Shown here: positions 56,500-64,000 of the stretch, in pieces
Position numbering within the stretch: the stretch's first letter is position 1
How the letters are laid out: each line of letters begins with the position of its first letter
Source: Bacillus manliponensis
Lineage (GTDB): Bacteria > Bacillota > Bacilli > Bacillales > Bacillaceae_G
DNA length: 64,000 nt
Direction: 5' to 3'
Assembly (NCBI RefSeq): GCF_000712595.1
Contig: NZ_JOTN01000001.1
Location: forward strand, 171,901 to 235,900
The notes under the pieces: generated by a model
Databases searched by the model: none
The model's input: only the letters and a program-made list of their open reading frames with translations
Told to the model about the DNA's origin: nothing
Position numbers and translations under genes: made by a program

Positions 56500-57255
56500 A
56501 TGAAAAAAACATACAATAAAGCCTTATCATTATGGATTTTGCAAATCCTTTTTTATTTCTCTACGGTACATATGACTGCATATAAATATGCACTCACTTT
56601 TACGATTGCGTACGTACTAGTCAACATACTTTTCTTATTTTTACAGGATAAACATGCTTTTGTCCTCTTTGTTATTGGGATGATTATTTCTGTTTTCTAC
56701 CTCTTTTATGAGGCGTGGATCTATTTATGGAGTAGCCCAGATCAATTGTACTACATGATTGTCCACTTTCTCATGTCATCAAATTTCTTTCTTATTTACA
56801 TTTCAACTTATATGTTAAAACAACTTGTTCGAGAAAATATGGAACTAAGCAAACGAGTAGATGTACTAGAACAATATATCGGAGAATCAAAAATATTAAC
56901 GAAGCAAGAATTCCAAAGACGACAAGCATTATTAGAGAAGGCTATGCGTAGACGAGAAGAAACGGGAATGATCCTCTATTTCGATTTCACTTCTTTTAGC
57001 AACTATACAAAGAAAAGCGTCATGGACCGCGTTGCTTCTCTCCTTCTTGACACAGTGCGCCAAGATTTTGATCTCGTTGGAAAATACGACAATAACAAAT
57101 TAGTTGTTTTTCTACAAAATACAAATGAAGAAGGCGCATCGATAGTGATGAATCGTTTAAAACCAAAATTAAAACAATGGTTAACTGAAGATGCTACTAC
57201 GCAGATTACAATTGAGAAAGAGCAAATTGGAACGAAGGAGTCGTCGGCCTTATGA
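56500..57255 (+). CDS. Degenerate GGDEF membrane protein (YdaK-like)
   Basis: 251 residues: four or so helices (about 8-110), a short coiled segment (about 110-130), then a GGDEF-like fold (about 150-235: GMILYFDFTSFSNYTKK, LVGKYDNNKLVVFLQNTNEEGA). The signature GGDEF is replaced by DNNKL and the usual RxxD inhibitory site reads QDFD, so neither diguanylate cyclase activity nor classic c-di-GMP I-site binding is expected. It overlaps the next gene, a GT2, by 4 bp. B. subtilis ydaK-ydaM pairs a degenerate GGDEF protein with a synthase in the same way, for exopolysaccharide. Confidence 0.78.
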   Translation: MKKTYNKALSLWILQILFYFSTVHMTAYKYALTFTIAYVLVNILFLFLQDKHAFVLFVIGMIISVFYLFYEAWIYLWSSPDQLYYMIVHFLMSSNFFLIYISTYMLKQLVRENMELSKRVDVLEQYIGESKILTKQEFQRRQALLEKAMRRREETGMILYFDFTSFSNYTKKSVMDRVASLLLDTVRQDFDLVGKYDNNKLVVFLQNTNEEGASIVMNRLKPKLKQWLTEDATTQITIEKEQIGTKESSAL

Positions 57256-58547
57256 TGACGTTAATTCTCCTTCTATTATTTATTTTGTTTTGTGTTCTTG
57301 CTTTTTGGATTAGCATCGTATTTTCCATTAAGTATGTTCTTATTTTTACAGCATTTTTATTTTCAGGGTTACTCGCATACTACTCTTTCTTAACAGTAGC
57401 TGGCCTTGTCCATCGCAATCGAAAAATCAAAGATCGTACACTCTCCCATTATCCGAGCGTAGATATTTTAATCCCTGCTCATAATGAAGGAGTTGTTATT
57501 AAAGATACATTAGAAGCAATGGCAAACATCGAATATCCTGGTAAGCTGAATGTTTACTTATTAAATGATAATTCACAAGATGAGACTAGTGAGATTGCTG
57601 ATTTATTTGATGCTGCATACGCACACATTCACCATATTCGCGTACCACCGGGTGAACCGAAAGGAAAATCACGCGTACTGAACTATGGACTTAGTATTTC
57701 AGATGGATTATATTTTTGCGTATATGATGCTGATAATCAACCAGAACCACAAGCTCTCCGCATGCTTGTAGAATACGCAGAAACAACAGAGGATGCCGTT
57801 GGTGCTGTTGGTCATGTCCGTACTGTTAATGAAAACCGAAATTGGTTGACCCGAATGATTTCATTAGAATTTCAAATTTTCCAGCTCTTAATGCAATCTG
57901 GGCGTTGGCTACTCTTTCAGACAGGATCGCTAACAGGAACAAATATGCTTCTCCGCCGTGATTTGTTAGAAGAGCTAGGCGGCTATGATCCCTATGCAAT
58001 TGCAGAAGATGCCGAGTTAACATTGCGCATTACACAAAAAGGATTTTTACTACCAATCGTCCCAGAAGCAGTTACATGGGAGCAAGAACCTGAGCATTTA
58101 AAAATACTAATAAAACAACGAACCCGCTGGTTACAAGGGAATTTATATATTTTAGAAAAAATGTTCTCCTCCTTTGCTTTCTTTAAAGGAAAACTACTTG
58201 TTCATTCACTACAACAAGTATTAGTCTATATCGTATTTTGGTTATTTTTAATTATCTCAAACGTTTGGTTCGTTCTTGGTATATTAGGCCTATTCCAAAT
58301 TAATTATGCTATACCGCTTTTATTTATGTGGTATGTTGGTTACGTCACCTATGTTGCCCAGCTTTTCAGTGCACAAAGTGTCGACAACACCTTCACACCC
58401 ATTAACGTATTTATTAGTACAATCATGTACTTCACATATGCCCAACTCTTCACTTATCTATTTATTCGCAGCCTCATCCTCTACTTACGAGCAAAAAGTA
58501 AAAAACAAGTCATCGGATGGGACAAAACAGTAAGGTTTAAAAAATAA
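57252..58547 (+). CDS. GT2 processive glycosyltransferase (YdaM-like)
   Basis: 431 residues: two N-terminal helices, cytosolic GT2 domain (about 70-300) with the substrate Asp in NDNSQDE, DAD in YDADNQPE, the base in AEDAELTLR and product-site KQRTRWLQGN (QxxRW), then three or four C-terminal helices. All catalytic motifs of a processive beta-glycosyltransferase are intact. Start ATGA overlaps the upstream stop, so the two are co-translated. Sugar substrate is not evident. Followed by a large repeat cluster. Confidence 0.88.
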   Translation: MMTLILLLLFILFCVLAFWISIVFSIKYVLIFTAFLFSGLLAYYSFLTVAGLVHRNRKIKDRTLSHYPSVDILIPAHNEGVVIKDTLEAMANIEYPGKLNVYLLNDNSQDETSEIADLFDAAYAHIHHIRVPPGEPKGKSRVLNYGLSISDGLYFCVYDADNQPEPQALRMLVEYAETTEDAVGAVGHVRTVNENRNWLTRMISLEFQIFQLLMQSGRWLLFQTGSLTGTNMLLRRDLLEELGGYDPYAIAEDAELTLRITQKGFLLPIVPEAVTWEQEPEHLKILIKQRTRWLQGNLYILEKMFSSFAFFKGKLLVHSLQQVLVYIVFWLFLIISNVWFVLGILGLFQINYAIPLLFMWYVGYVTYVAQLFSAQSVDNTFTPINVFISTIMYFTYAQLFTYLFIRSLILYLRAKSKKQVIGWDKTVRFKK

Positions 58548-59070
58548 AAAGCAGAAGCGGCTCGTTTAGAACAGGAGGACGTTGGAGCTCCTTCCTGTGA
58601 GGCGCTTTTTGCCTCACAGGAAGGCGCGAAACGACCGACTGTTCTAGCCGCTGGAGCTGGATTCCAATAAAAAGCAGAAGCGGCTCGCTCAGAATGTGAG
58701 AGGGGATGGAGCTTCTGACATAGAGGCGTTCTTTGCCTCGGCGAAAGAAGCGAAGCCACCGAACATTCTAGCCGCTGGAGCTGGATTCCAATAAAAAGCG
58801 GAAACGGCTCGCTCAGAACGTGAGAGGGGATGGAGCTTCTGACATAGAGGCGTTCTTTGCCTCGGCGAAAGAAGCGAAGCCACCGAACATTCTAGCCGCT
58901 GGAGCTGGATTAATTAAAAAGCGGAGATGGCTCGTTCAGCTCTGACCGGCTAAGGTTCTTTCGCACAGAAAGTGTTCTTTACTTTCTCGTGCGGAAGGTT
59001 CTTAGACGCGAAGAGCTTGCCATCGGAGCTGGATTCCAGTAAAAAGCGGAAGCGGCTCGCTCAGAATGTA
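58546..59070 (+). repeat. Tandem cluster of modular hairpin repeats
   Basis: Four full units of about 123 bp and a partial fifth, each starting AAAAAGCRGAAGCGGCTCG and ending TAGCCGCTGGAGCTGGATT or similar. Units 2 and 3 (about 58674-58915) are almost identical; unit 1 has a different inner hairpin (CCTTCCTGTGAGGCGC/...GCCTCACAGGAAGG) and unit 4 has the core TAAGGTTCTTTCGCACAGAA... shared with 10036-10237 and 45463-45572. Outer arms AGCGGCT/AGCCGCT pair, so each unit is a long hairpin with an exchangeable centre. It starts at the GT2 stop codon. Confidence 0.9.
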
Positions 59071-59129
59071 ATTTAAACAAACGTTTGATGAAAAGAAAAT
59101 AAGCATAGAGCGCCGTATGCTCTATGCTT
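59071..59129. terminator. Palindrome plus bidirectional terminator
   Basis: The 19-mer ATTTAAACAAACGTTTGAT (also at 47687) is followed by AAGCATAGAGC / GCTCTATGCTT (59101-59111 / 59119-59129), with T-rich tracts on both sides. The hairpin can end the minus-strand small gene transcript. Confidence 0.7.
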
Positions 59130-59238
59130 GTTTTTTAGCCGTATAAATTATGTATGTTCAGACAAATACCCCTTAGCTGGAAACAGCTCTCCGTCCATCC
59201 CCCAACGAACGAAATGCTTTCTCACGAAAAAAGTGGCT

Positions 59239-59373
59239 CTACCTTTGCGAAACGAATTGCTTCTCTCGCTCTTCTGTAGACTTTTCTATTTTTTGTTCTG
59301 TATGCTCACGCACCGTACGGTGAGCAACGCGCTTTAAACAAATATGTTTCCACTTTCTTTCGTAACGCTTCAT
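59239..59373 (-). CDS. Small basic protein, 44 aa (putative)
   Basis: Begins MKRYERKWKHICLKRVAHRT and ends EKQFVSQR; highly charged. GGGGAGG lies 12 nt upstream of the ATG, a little far. It has a consensus promoter with a perfect cre site upstream and a terminator downstream, so the transcript is convincing; the protein less so. After the stop, another frame continues with protein-like content (SFRKGRATFFVRKHF then VRWGMDGELFPAKGYLSEHT), which could mean a frameshifted longer gene. Family not recognised. Confidence 0.45.
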   Translation of the reverse strand: MKRYERKWKHICLKRVAHRTVREHTEQKIEKSTEEREKQFVSQR

Positions 59374-59410
59374 AACTCTAGATGTCCTCCCCTTGTTGCA
59401 CATTAAAAAT

Positions 59411-59459
59411 TGAAATCGCTTACAACAAGTAATATAGCATATATTACATAAAGTGACAA
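59411..59459 (-). promoter_or_regulatory. Promoter with CcpA cre site
   Basis: On the minus strand TTGTCA, 17 bp, TATATT form a near-consensus promoter. TGTAAGCGATTTCA (59424-59411), a perfect match to TGWNANCGNTNWCA, lies just downstream of the -10, over the start of transcription. This is the arrangement for CcpA repression. Confidence 0.65.
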
Positions 59460-59513
59460 CACATTTCCGTCAAAAAATTGTCAAAAGTATACCTTATCTC
59501 TATTTTTCAACCA

Positions 59514-59549
59514 AAAAAAGACCCCCCATTTATATAGAGGGGGCTTTTT
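59514..59549 (-). terminator. Terminator after the BCCT gene
   Basis: AAAAAGCCCCC ... GGGGGGTCTTTTTTT on the minus strand forms a GC-rich stem with a U-tract. Confidence 0.75.
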
Positions 59550-59604
59550 GGGTTAAACTAACACTCAGTGAGAAATATCCCCCACTGAATGAAGTTTTAC
59601 TCCA
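59550..59604 (-). repeat. Dispersed three-hairpin repeat, truncated copy 6
   Basis: On the minus strand GTAAAACTTCATTCAGTGGGGG...CACTGAGTGTTAG retains only hairpin 1, starting 4 bp after the BCCT stop codon. Confidence 0.6.
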
Positions 59605-59607
59605 TAT

Positions 59608-61125
59608 TTACAAATGCTTTTTCTTTTTTCCTTCTTTTTGTAATTCCTTAAAGAGCGCAGCCGCCATAAAGAAAATAACAAATGTGAATGGGAATGCAGC
59701 AATAATAGATGCTGTTTGTAATGCTGTTAATCCCCCCACATATAAAAGGATTCCTGCAAGTGCCGCCTGCACGATACCCCAAACTAACTTAATGCGATTA
59801 GATGGGTTTAAGCTACCATTTGTTGTTAACATACCAAGAACAAACGTCGCTGAATCAGCAGATGTAATAAAGAATGTTGAAATTAATAAAATGGCAATCA
59901 CTGATAAAATTGGACCAATCGCTCCTAATTCATGGAACATCGCAAATAATCCAATTTCTGTACCAAATTCTTGAATTTGTTCATATAAATTTGTTCCTTG
60001 GAATAGCTCCATATGGATACCTGTTCCACCGAAAACTGAGAACCAAAGTGCACCGATAATTGTTGGGACAAGGAGAACACCGATTACGAACTCACGAATG
60101 GTACGCCCTCTTGAAACACGAGCAATAAATGTACCAACAAACGGTGACCATGCAATCCACCATGCCCAGTAGAAAATTGTCCAAGACTGAATCCATTCGT
60201 TACCTGCTTCATCTAATGGACTTAAACGGAAACTCATACTCGGTAAGTTTTGCAAATATGAACCAATTGTTGATGTGAAGTAATTCATAATAAAGTTTGT
60301 AGGTCCTGCAAACAATAAAATAAGCATAATAGCAAATGCCAGCATGATATTCGCATTACTTAAATATTTAATCCCTTTATCTAGACCTGTTTGTGATGAA
60401 ATTAAATATAGTACTGTAACAACTGCGATGATGACAAGTTGCGTTCCTAGTGAATTAGGAATATCCGTTAAATAACTAATTCCACCTGAAATTTGTTTGG
60501 CACCAAGTCCTAAAGATGTCGCAATACCAAATACAGTTGCAAAAACAGCTAATACGTCAAACGTATGTGCAAGTCTTCCATTTTCACCAGACTTGAAAAG
60601 TGAGCCTACTGTTGAACTAATCGTACTTGGCTTTCCTTTACGGAATGTAAAGTATGCCATACAAAGAGCAACAAGCGCATATAATCCCCAAGGATGTAAA
60701 CCCCAGTGAAAAAATGAAAAGCGCAGTGCTAAACGAGCACTCTCTTCTGTAACTCCTTCTCCAACTGGTGGAACGTATAAATGGTTTAAAGGCTCTGCGA
60801 CACCCCAGAAGATTAAACCAATCCCCATTCCAGCACTAAATAACATTGCAAACCAAGTTAAATAACTATACTCTGGCTCGTCATCATCTTGACCAAGACG
60901 AATGGAACCATACTTTGAGAAGATTAACAAAATCGAAATTCCTAAAAATACAGAAACAGAGATGATATAAAACCAACCAAACTTGCTAACTAACATCGAC
61001 TGAATTGCATCTGTTACATTTCCTAAACTTGCATTTCCAAGCACGGACTCAGGAATAATTCCCCATAATGTAAAAGCAATACAAATTGCTAATGAAATAA
61101 TAAATGTTTTCGTAAGTTTCCTCAT
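59608..61125 (-). CDS. BCCT family betaine/choline transporter (OpuD-like)
   Basis: 505 residues, twelve helices. The glycine-rich substrate/Na+ segment FSAGMGIGLIFWGVAEPLNHL and the family stretch SWTIFYWAWWIAWSPFVG-TFIARVSRGRT are present, with TSADSATFVLGML. Imports glycine betaine or a related compound for osmoprotection, using Na+ or H+. The tail is short and basic (KKKKHL), so osmosensing by a long C-terminal domain is unlikely. Monocistronic. Confidence 0.92.
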   Translation of the reverse strand: MRKLTKTFIISLAICIAFTLWGIIPESVLGNASLGNVTDAIQSMLVSKFGWFYIISVSVFLGISILLIFSKYGSIRLGQDDDEPEYSYLTWFAMLFSAGMGIGLIFWGVAEPLNHLYVPPVGEGVTEESARLALRFSFFHWGLHPWGLYALVALCMAYFTFRKGKPSTISSTVGSLFKSGENGRLAHTFDVLAVFATVFGIATSLGLGAKQISGGISYLTDIPNSLGTQLVIIAVVTVLYLISSQTGLDKGIKYLSNANIMLAFAIMLILLFAGPTNFIMNYFTSTIGSYLQNLPSMSFRLSPLDEAGNEWIQSWTIFYWAWWIAWSPFVGTFIARVSRGRTIREFVIGVLLVPTIIGALWFSVFGGTGIHMELFQGTNLYEQIQEFGTEIGLFAMFHELGAIGPILSVIAILLISTFFITSADSATFVLGMLTTNGSLNPSNRIKLVWGIVQAALAGILLYVGGLTALQTASIIAAFPFTFVIFFMAAALFKELQKEGKKKKHL

Positions 61126-61816
61126 AAAATCCCCCTTCAGTCTCTTTTTTATATCAAATTAAACAATTCCAATATGAAAAATCGGATAAAGTGAAAATTC
61201 AATCCGTGTGGGGTCCCTATCCCCCACTAATTATTAGTTGAATCAATCGGGCATTTGCGGGCTGTTATGCGAGGTAAATATTAATAGAAGGAAATCGACA
61301 AATTCTTACCTATTTAAAACGATACGATCCTATATGAGGCCTTTCTCCTCATTCAATCCAAATTCACCCGAAAATATAAAGTATTAATTGTACAAATTGA
61401 AACGAAATACTCTTTTTTCATTATTTTAGCTGCCTCTTTTTGTAACAATTCAGCAGGTTTTTTTTAGGAATTAGACGTTAGTTTGTGAAAAACAAAACAA
61501 ATTATTTATATTTATATAATCATTTTAGGCATAAATGCTTGTCAGACTCAAGGAATGCAACCTTATCGTAAACAGTATGTAATACTACAGAAATATTATT
61601 AACTCTACCGAAAAAAAGTATGCGTACGAAAAAATACAGTAAAATCCACTCATCTTCTGAATGAAGCGGAAAGAAAACGTTTTTTTGTCTTGTTTTTTTA
61701 TATTACAAAGTATTAATGACTCGTTACGAATGGTTTGTAATTGTGTGTTTTCGAAAATCACTGGAAAAACAGTTGCTATAATGAGGACACGAAAACAAAA
61801 GCAATGGAGGCTATTC
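61126..61816. other. Intergenic region upstream of the EntA-like gene
   Basis: 690 bp without a gene. It holds repeat copy 7 (61187-61278) and an extended -10 promoter TGCTATAAT (61774-61782) 35 bp before the start codon. The rest is AT-rich with nothing recognised. Confidence 0.5.
61187..61278 (+). repeat. Dispersed three-hairpin repeat, shortened copy 7
   Basis: Starts TAAAGTGAAAATTCAATC and ends GCGAGGTAAAT; hairpins 1 and 2 are recognisable, hairpin 3 is deleted (GGGCTGTTATGCGAGG). Confidence 0.7.
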
Positions 61817-62689
61817 ATGAAAAAGTTATTTAGTATAGCAACAGCAGCAGTTTTTGGTCTTGGGATTTTCACTTCCTCTGCACAAGCAGAAACAATCGTA
61901 ACGACAGATGTACTGAACGTACGCGAAAACCCAACTACTGACTCACAAATTGTAGGAAAAGTATTAGAAGGCTATAAATTAGAAGTTACAGATACAGTAG
62001 ACGGATGGCTACAAGTCCAATTAAACGGTAAAGAAGCATTCGTAAGTTCTGAATTTACAAAGGATGTGTACTATGTAACAGCTGGCGTGTTAAACGTTCG
62101 TGCTGACGCAAACACTGATTCAGAAATTCTTGGTAAGTTAACGAAAGATCAAGCGATCGAAACAACTCACCAAGTAGAAAACGAATGGTTACAATTCGAA
62201 TACGAAGGGCAAACTGCTTATGTTCATGTTCCTTACTTAACAGGTGAAGCTCCTGTTATCGAGAAACAAGAAGTGAAGCAAGCACCTGAAAAGCAAGAAG
62301 CTTCAGCTGCACAACCAGCTGCTCAGCAAGCAACAAAGCCTGCTGAACAGCCAGCTCAAGCAGCCCCTGCTCCAAGCAGTGGCCGTGAACTACAAGTTGT
62401 CGCAACAGCTTATACAGCTGACCCAAGCGAAAACGGTGGCACATATAATGGCCGCGTATTAACTGCAATGGGTCATGACTTAACTGCAAACCCAAATATG
62501 AAAGTTATTGCAGTTGATCCAAACGTTATCCCACTTGGTTCAAAAGTATGGGTTGAAGGATACGGAGAAGCAATCGCTGGTGACACTGGCGGTGCAATTA
62601 AAGGTAACCGTATCGACGTTTTACTAGGTTCTAGTGAGGCTGCAAAGCAGTGGGGCCGTAAAACAGTAACTGTGAAAATATTAGACTAA
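61817..62689 (+). CDS. entA: EntA-like secreted SH3-3D domain wall protein
   Basis: 290 residues from the ATG at 61817 (GGAGG 7 nt upstream; the upstream open frame is leader). Signal peptide to about 25 (SSAQA), two SH3b repeats (about 27-85, 92-150), an Ala/Pro/Gln-rich linker, and a C-terminal 3D domain (about 210-290) with AYTADPSENGG, IPLGSKVWVEGYG and GDTGGAIKGNRIDV, whose Asp residues are the predicted catalytic centre of YocH/MltA-type muralytic enzymes. B. cereus annotates such proteins as enterotoxin EntA; a wall-remodelling role is more likely. Confidence 0.85.
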   Translation: MKKLFSIATAAVFGLGIFTSSAQAETIVTTDVLNVRENPTTDSQIVGKVLEGYKLEVTDTVDGWLQVQLNGKEAFVSSEFTKDVYYVTAGVLNVRADANTDSEILGKLTKDQAIETTHQVENEWLQFEYEGQTAYVHVPYLTGEAPVIEKQEVKQAPEKQEASAAQPAAQQATKPAEQPAQAAPAPSSGRELQVVATAYTADPSENGGTYNGRVLTAMGHDLTANPNMKVIAVDPNVIPLGSKVWVEGYGEAIAGDTGGAIKGNRIDVLLGSSEAAKQWGRKTVTVKILD

Positions 62690-62714
62690 AAAACTGCTAT
62701 TGTTGTAAAAAACG

Positions 62715-62747
62715 AAAAAACAGCTCTCATTGTGAGAGCTGTTTTTT
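62715..62747 (+). terminator. Terminator after the EntA-like gene
   Basis: Perfect 15-bp stem AAAAAACAGCTCTCA / TGAGAGCTGTTTTTT with loop TTG. Confidence 0.85.
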
Positions 62748-62760
62748 TAGTTTTTACTGA

Positions 62761-62841
62761 CTCTACATTTTAAACATGTAGAGAAACTGACTCTTCTTTT
62801 CTGTAGCACAAATTTTGCTACCAAAAAAACAAAAAGAGTCA
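62761..62841. ncRNA. Two adjacent hairpins of unknown role
   Basis: CTCTACAT / ATGTAGAG (62761-62768 / 62776-62783) is followed by TGACTCTT...AAGAGTCA (62788-62795 / 62834-62841) enclosing GTAGC / GCTAC. They lie between the EntA-like terminator and the promoter of the next gene. No family recognised. Confidence 0.35.
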
Positions 62842-62933
62842 TTTCCTAATAATTCGAGCAAAACATATACCTCTCCTCAAAATTAGACAGAAAAACAATT
62901 AAAGTGACAAGAATATAAAAAATATTTCATTTA

Positions 62934-62977
62934 TGTTACAAAAATGTATTGCCTATTACACAGTCTGGTAATATAAT
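62934..62977 (+). promoter_or_regulatory. Promoter of the choline-binding-repeat gene, with WalR-like box
   Basis: TTGCCT, 17 bp, TATAAT (62949-62977) is a good sigma-A promoter, 50 bp before the start codon. TGTTAC-AAAAA-TGTATT (62934-62950) overlaps the -35 and is one base from the WalR consensus. Confidence 0.6.
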
Positions 62978-63026
62978 GAAGTTAAGAAGATGAAATTACA
63001 ATTAAAACCTATCATTTGGAGGTTGT

Positions 63027-63761
63027 ATGAATATGAAAAAAGTTATTTTGTCAGTTTTAATGTCTACTATGTTAATAGCTCCTATCACTTCTCATGCAGA
63101 AGCAAATGATTACATACACAATAATACTGCAAAAGCAGAACAAACAATTCAAAAATCAGGCTGGATAAAAGAGAACAACTATTGGTATTTTTATAAAGAT
63201 GGAAAGATACAAACTGGTTGGGTATATGATAATGGCATCTGGTATTTCTTAAATAACGAAGGACAAATGCAAACTGGTGCTATTGATGATGGAAATAACG
63301 GTTACTTACTAAAACACGATGGTGCTCTCGTTACAACTCCTGGCTGGGTATATCAAGATAGTGCTTGGTATTACATCAATCAAGATGGAACACTCCATTA
63401 TGGACTTTTAAACGATGTTGGTAAAGTATACTACTTTGGTGAAAATGCGAAAATGCATACTGGATGGATAGGTGAATCTATCTACGGTGCTTATCATTAC
63501 CAAGACGGTTCACGTGCATTTGGATGGCACTTCATTGATCAAACATGGTACTATTTCGGTAACGATGGTATCACACATAACGGTTGGCTTTACGACAATG
63601 GGAAATGGTACTATCTTATAGCTGGACAAATGCATATCGGCTGGTTACAAGATGGTCATAACTGGTACTATTTAAAGAAAGATGGTACGATGACAACAGG
63701 AAAGATAGTTATTAACAATATCTCCTACTCTTTCGCGAAAGATGGAAGATTACTGAAATAA
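63027..63761 (+). CDS. Secreted choline-binding-type repeat protein
   Basis: 244 residues: signal peptide (KKVILSVLMSTMLIAPITSH then AEA) and a run of about nine aromatic repeats of the CW_binding_1 type (GW-x-YxNGxWYFLNxEGxMQTG), with no catalytic domain. Such repeats bind choline or related wall/teichoic-acid groups; choline decoration is not usual in Bacillus, so the ligand may differ. The start may be the first ATG (63027, RBS GGAGG 4 nt away) or the ATG two codons on. Terminator directly downstream. Confidence 0.88.
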   Translation: MNMKKVILSVLMSTMLIAPITSHAEANDYIHNNTAKAEQTIQKSGWIKENNYWYFYKDGKIQTGWVYDNGIWYFLNNEGQMQTGAIDDGNNGYLLKHDGALVTTPGWVYQDSAWYYINQDGTLHYGLLNDVGKVYYFGENAKMHTGWIGESIYGAYHYQDGSRAFGWHFIDQTWYYFGNDGITHNGWLYDNGKWYYLIAGQMHIGWLQDGHNWYYLKKDGTMTTGKIVINNISYSFAKDGRLLK

Positions 63762-63766
63762 ATATT

Positions 63767-63792
63767 AAGAGTAGAGGGTTTCCTCTACTCTT
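63767..63792 (+). terminator. Terminator after the repeat protein gene
   Basis: Perfect 11-bp stem AAGAGTAGAGG / CCTCTACTCTT with a 4-nt loop and T-run. Confidence 0.85.
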
Positions 63793-63827
63793 TTTTACTA
63801 TGATACAAAAAGAAGGTGCTATAACAT

Positions 63828-64000
63828 ATGAATATAAATAAGCCTGTCAACTGGATTGGTACACCAAAAGCATACATTTATAAAGATGATATTACATATG
63901 ATGCCGTTGCAATTGATTTCGCGGTAGAGCAAGATGACGCACGTTATAAATTAATCATCTTAAAACATCGTAATGATATGCAATATAAAATTATAAAATA
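63828..64000 (+). CDS. Uncharacterised protein, N-terminal part
   Basis: Begins MNINKPVNWIGTPKAYIYKD and stays open for 57 codons to the window edge. RBS AGAAGGTG lies 9 nt before the ATG. No signal peptide or recognised motif in the visible part; beta-rich, charged, probably cytosolic. Confidence 0.7.
   Translation, partial: MNINKPVNWIGTPKAYIYKDDITYDAVAIDFAVEQDDARYKLIILKHRNDMQYKIIK

Noticed and set aside
58546-59070. About 120-bp tandem units as a CRISPR or a coding repeat
   Set aside because: Units are too long, have no spacers, form hairpins and match dispersed intergenic copies; open frames across them are short and lack an RBS.
61661-61816. Longer EntA-like protein
   Set aside because: It would remove the signal peptide from the N-terminus and cross the promoter; the ATG at 61817 has GGAGG at correct spacing.

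Overview
The window is AT-rich chromosomal DNA from a Bacillus cereus-group bacterium (B. cereus / thuringiensis / anthracis type). The gene order secA-prfB-cccB-ftsE-ftsX-ctpB-minJ, degV-comFA-comFC, and yvyE / LCP protein / mnaA / tagO matches the Bacillus core backbone. An EntA-type SH3-3D protein and dispersed hairpin repeats that look like the group's 'bcr' elements point to the cereus group. No rRNA, tRNA, prophage, insertion sequence or true CRISPR array was seen.

Layout. 1-2.7 kb: tail of an unknown gene, a YbjQ-type protein and an ABC exporter behind a Fur-box-like palindrome. 2.8-13.5 kb: the minus-strand core block minJ, ctpB, ftsX, ftsE, cccB, prfB (with programmed +1 frameshift), secA, hpf; a 16-copy 41-bp tandem array sits between ctpB and minJ, where B. 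subtilis has swrA. 13.9-19.4 kb: cold shock protein, comFC, comFA, a CwlO-type endopeptidase, a YodB-like redox regulator and degV. The flagellar genes that lie between comFC and hpf in B. subtilis are absent. 19.8-27 kb: envelope polysaccharide genes (LCP ligase, mnaA, a 5'-truncated ugd, galE, tagO) and a polysaccharide deacetylase.

27-37.3 kb: a chitobiose/cellobiose-type PTS region. It has a LevR-type sigma-54 activator, a chbG deacetylase, a GH4 phospho-glucosidase, EIIA, EIIC and EIIB behind a clear -24/-12 promoter with enhancer-like repeats and a cre-like site, plus a second paralogous EIIB-EIIC-EIIA operon. 37.9-48.7 kb: amino-acid/dicarboxylate symporter, GH8-like protein, a 47-aa small protein, cydAB, thiC with a TPP riboswitch, lactate permease, a DUF2227 protein and a YkvA protein. 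49.4-64 kb: LTA synthase, D-alanine aminotransferase, an SH3-NlpC/P60 hydrolase, NupC, a degenerate GGDEF protein overlapping a GT2 glycosyltransferase (YdaK/YdaM-like), a hairpin-repeat cluster, a small CcpA-site transcription unit, a BCCT transporter, an EntA-like protein, a choline-binding-repeat protein and the start of another gene.

How it works together: much of the window serves envelope growth. FtsEX (known in B. subtilis to activate CwlO) and a CwlO homologue both carry perfect WalR-type direct repeats upstream. MnaA, TagO, the LCP protein and GalE supply and attach wall polysaccharide, and LtaS makes lipoteichoic acid. Three families of dispersed, structured repeats (about 155 bp three-hairpin; about 120 bp modular hairpin; about 85 bp with a conserved loop) occupy many intergenic spaces, and several sit exactly at stop codons or inside leaders.
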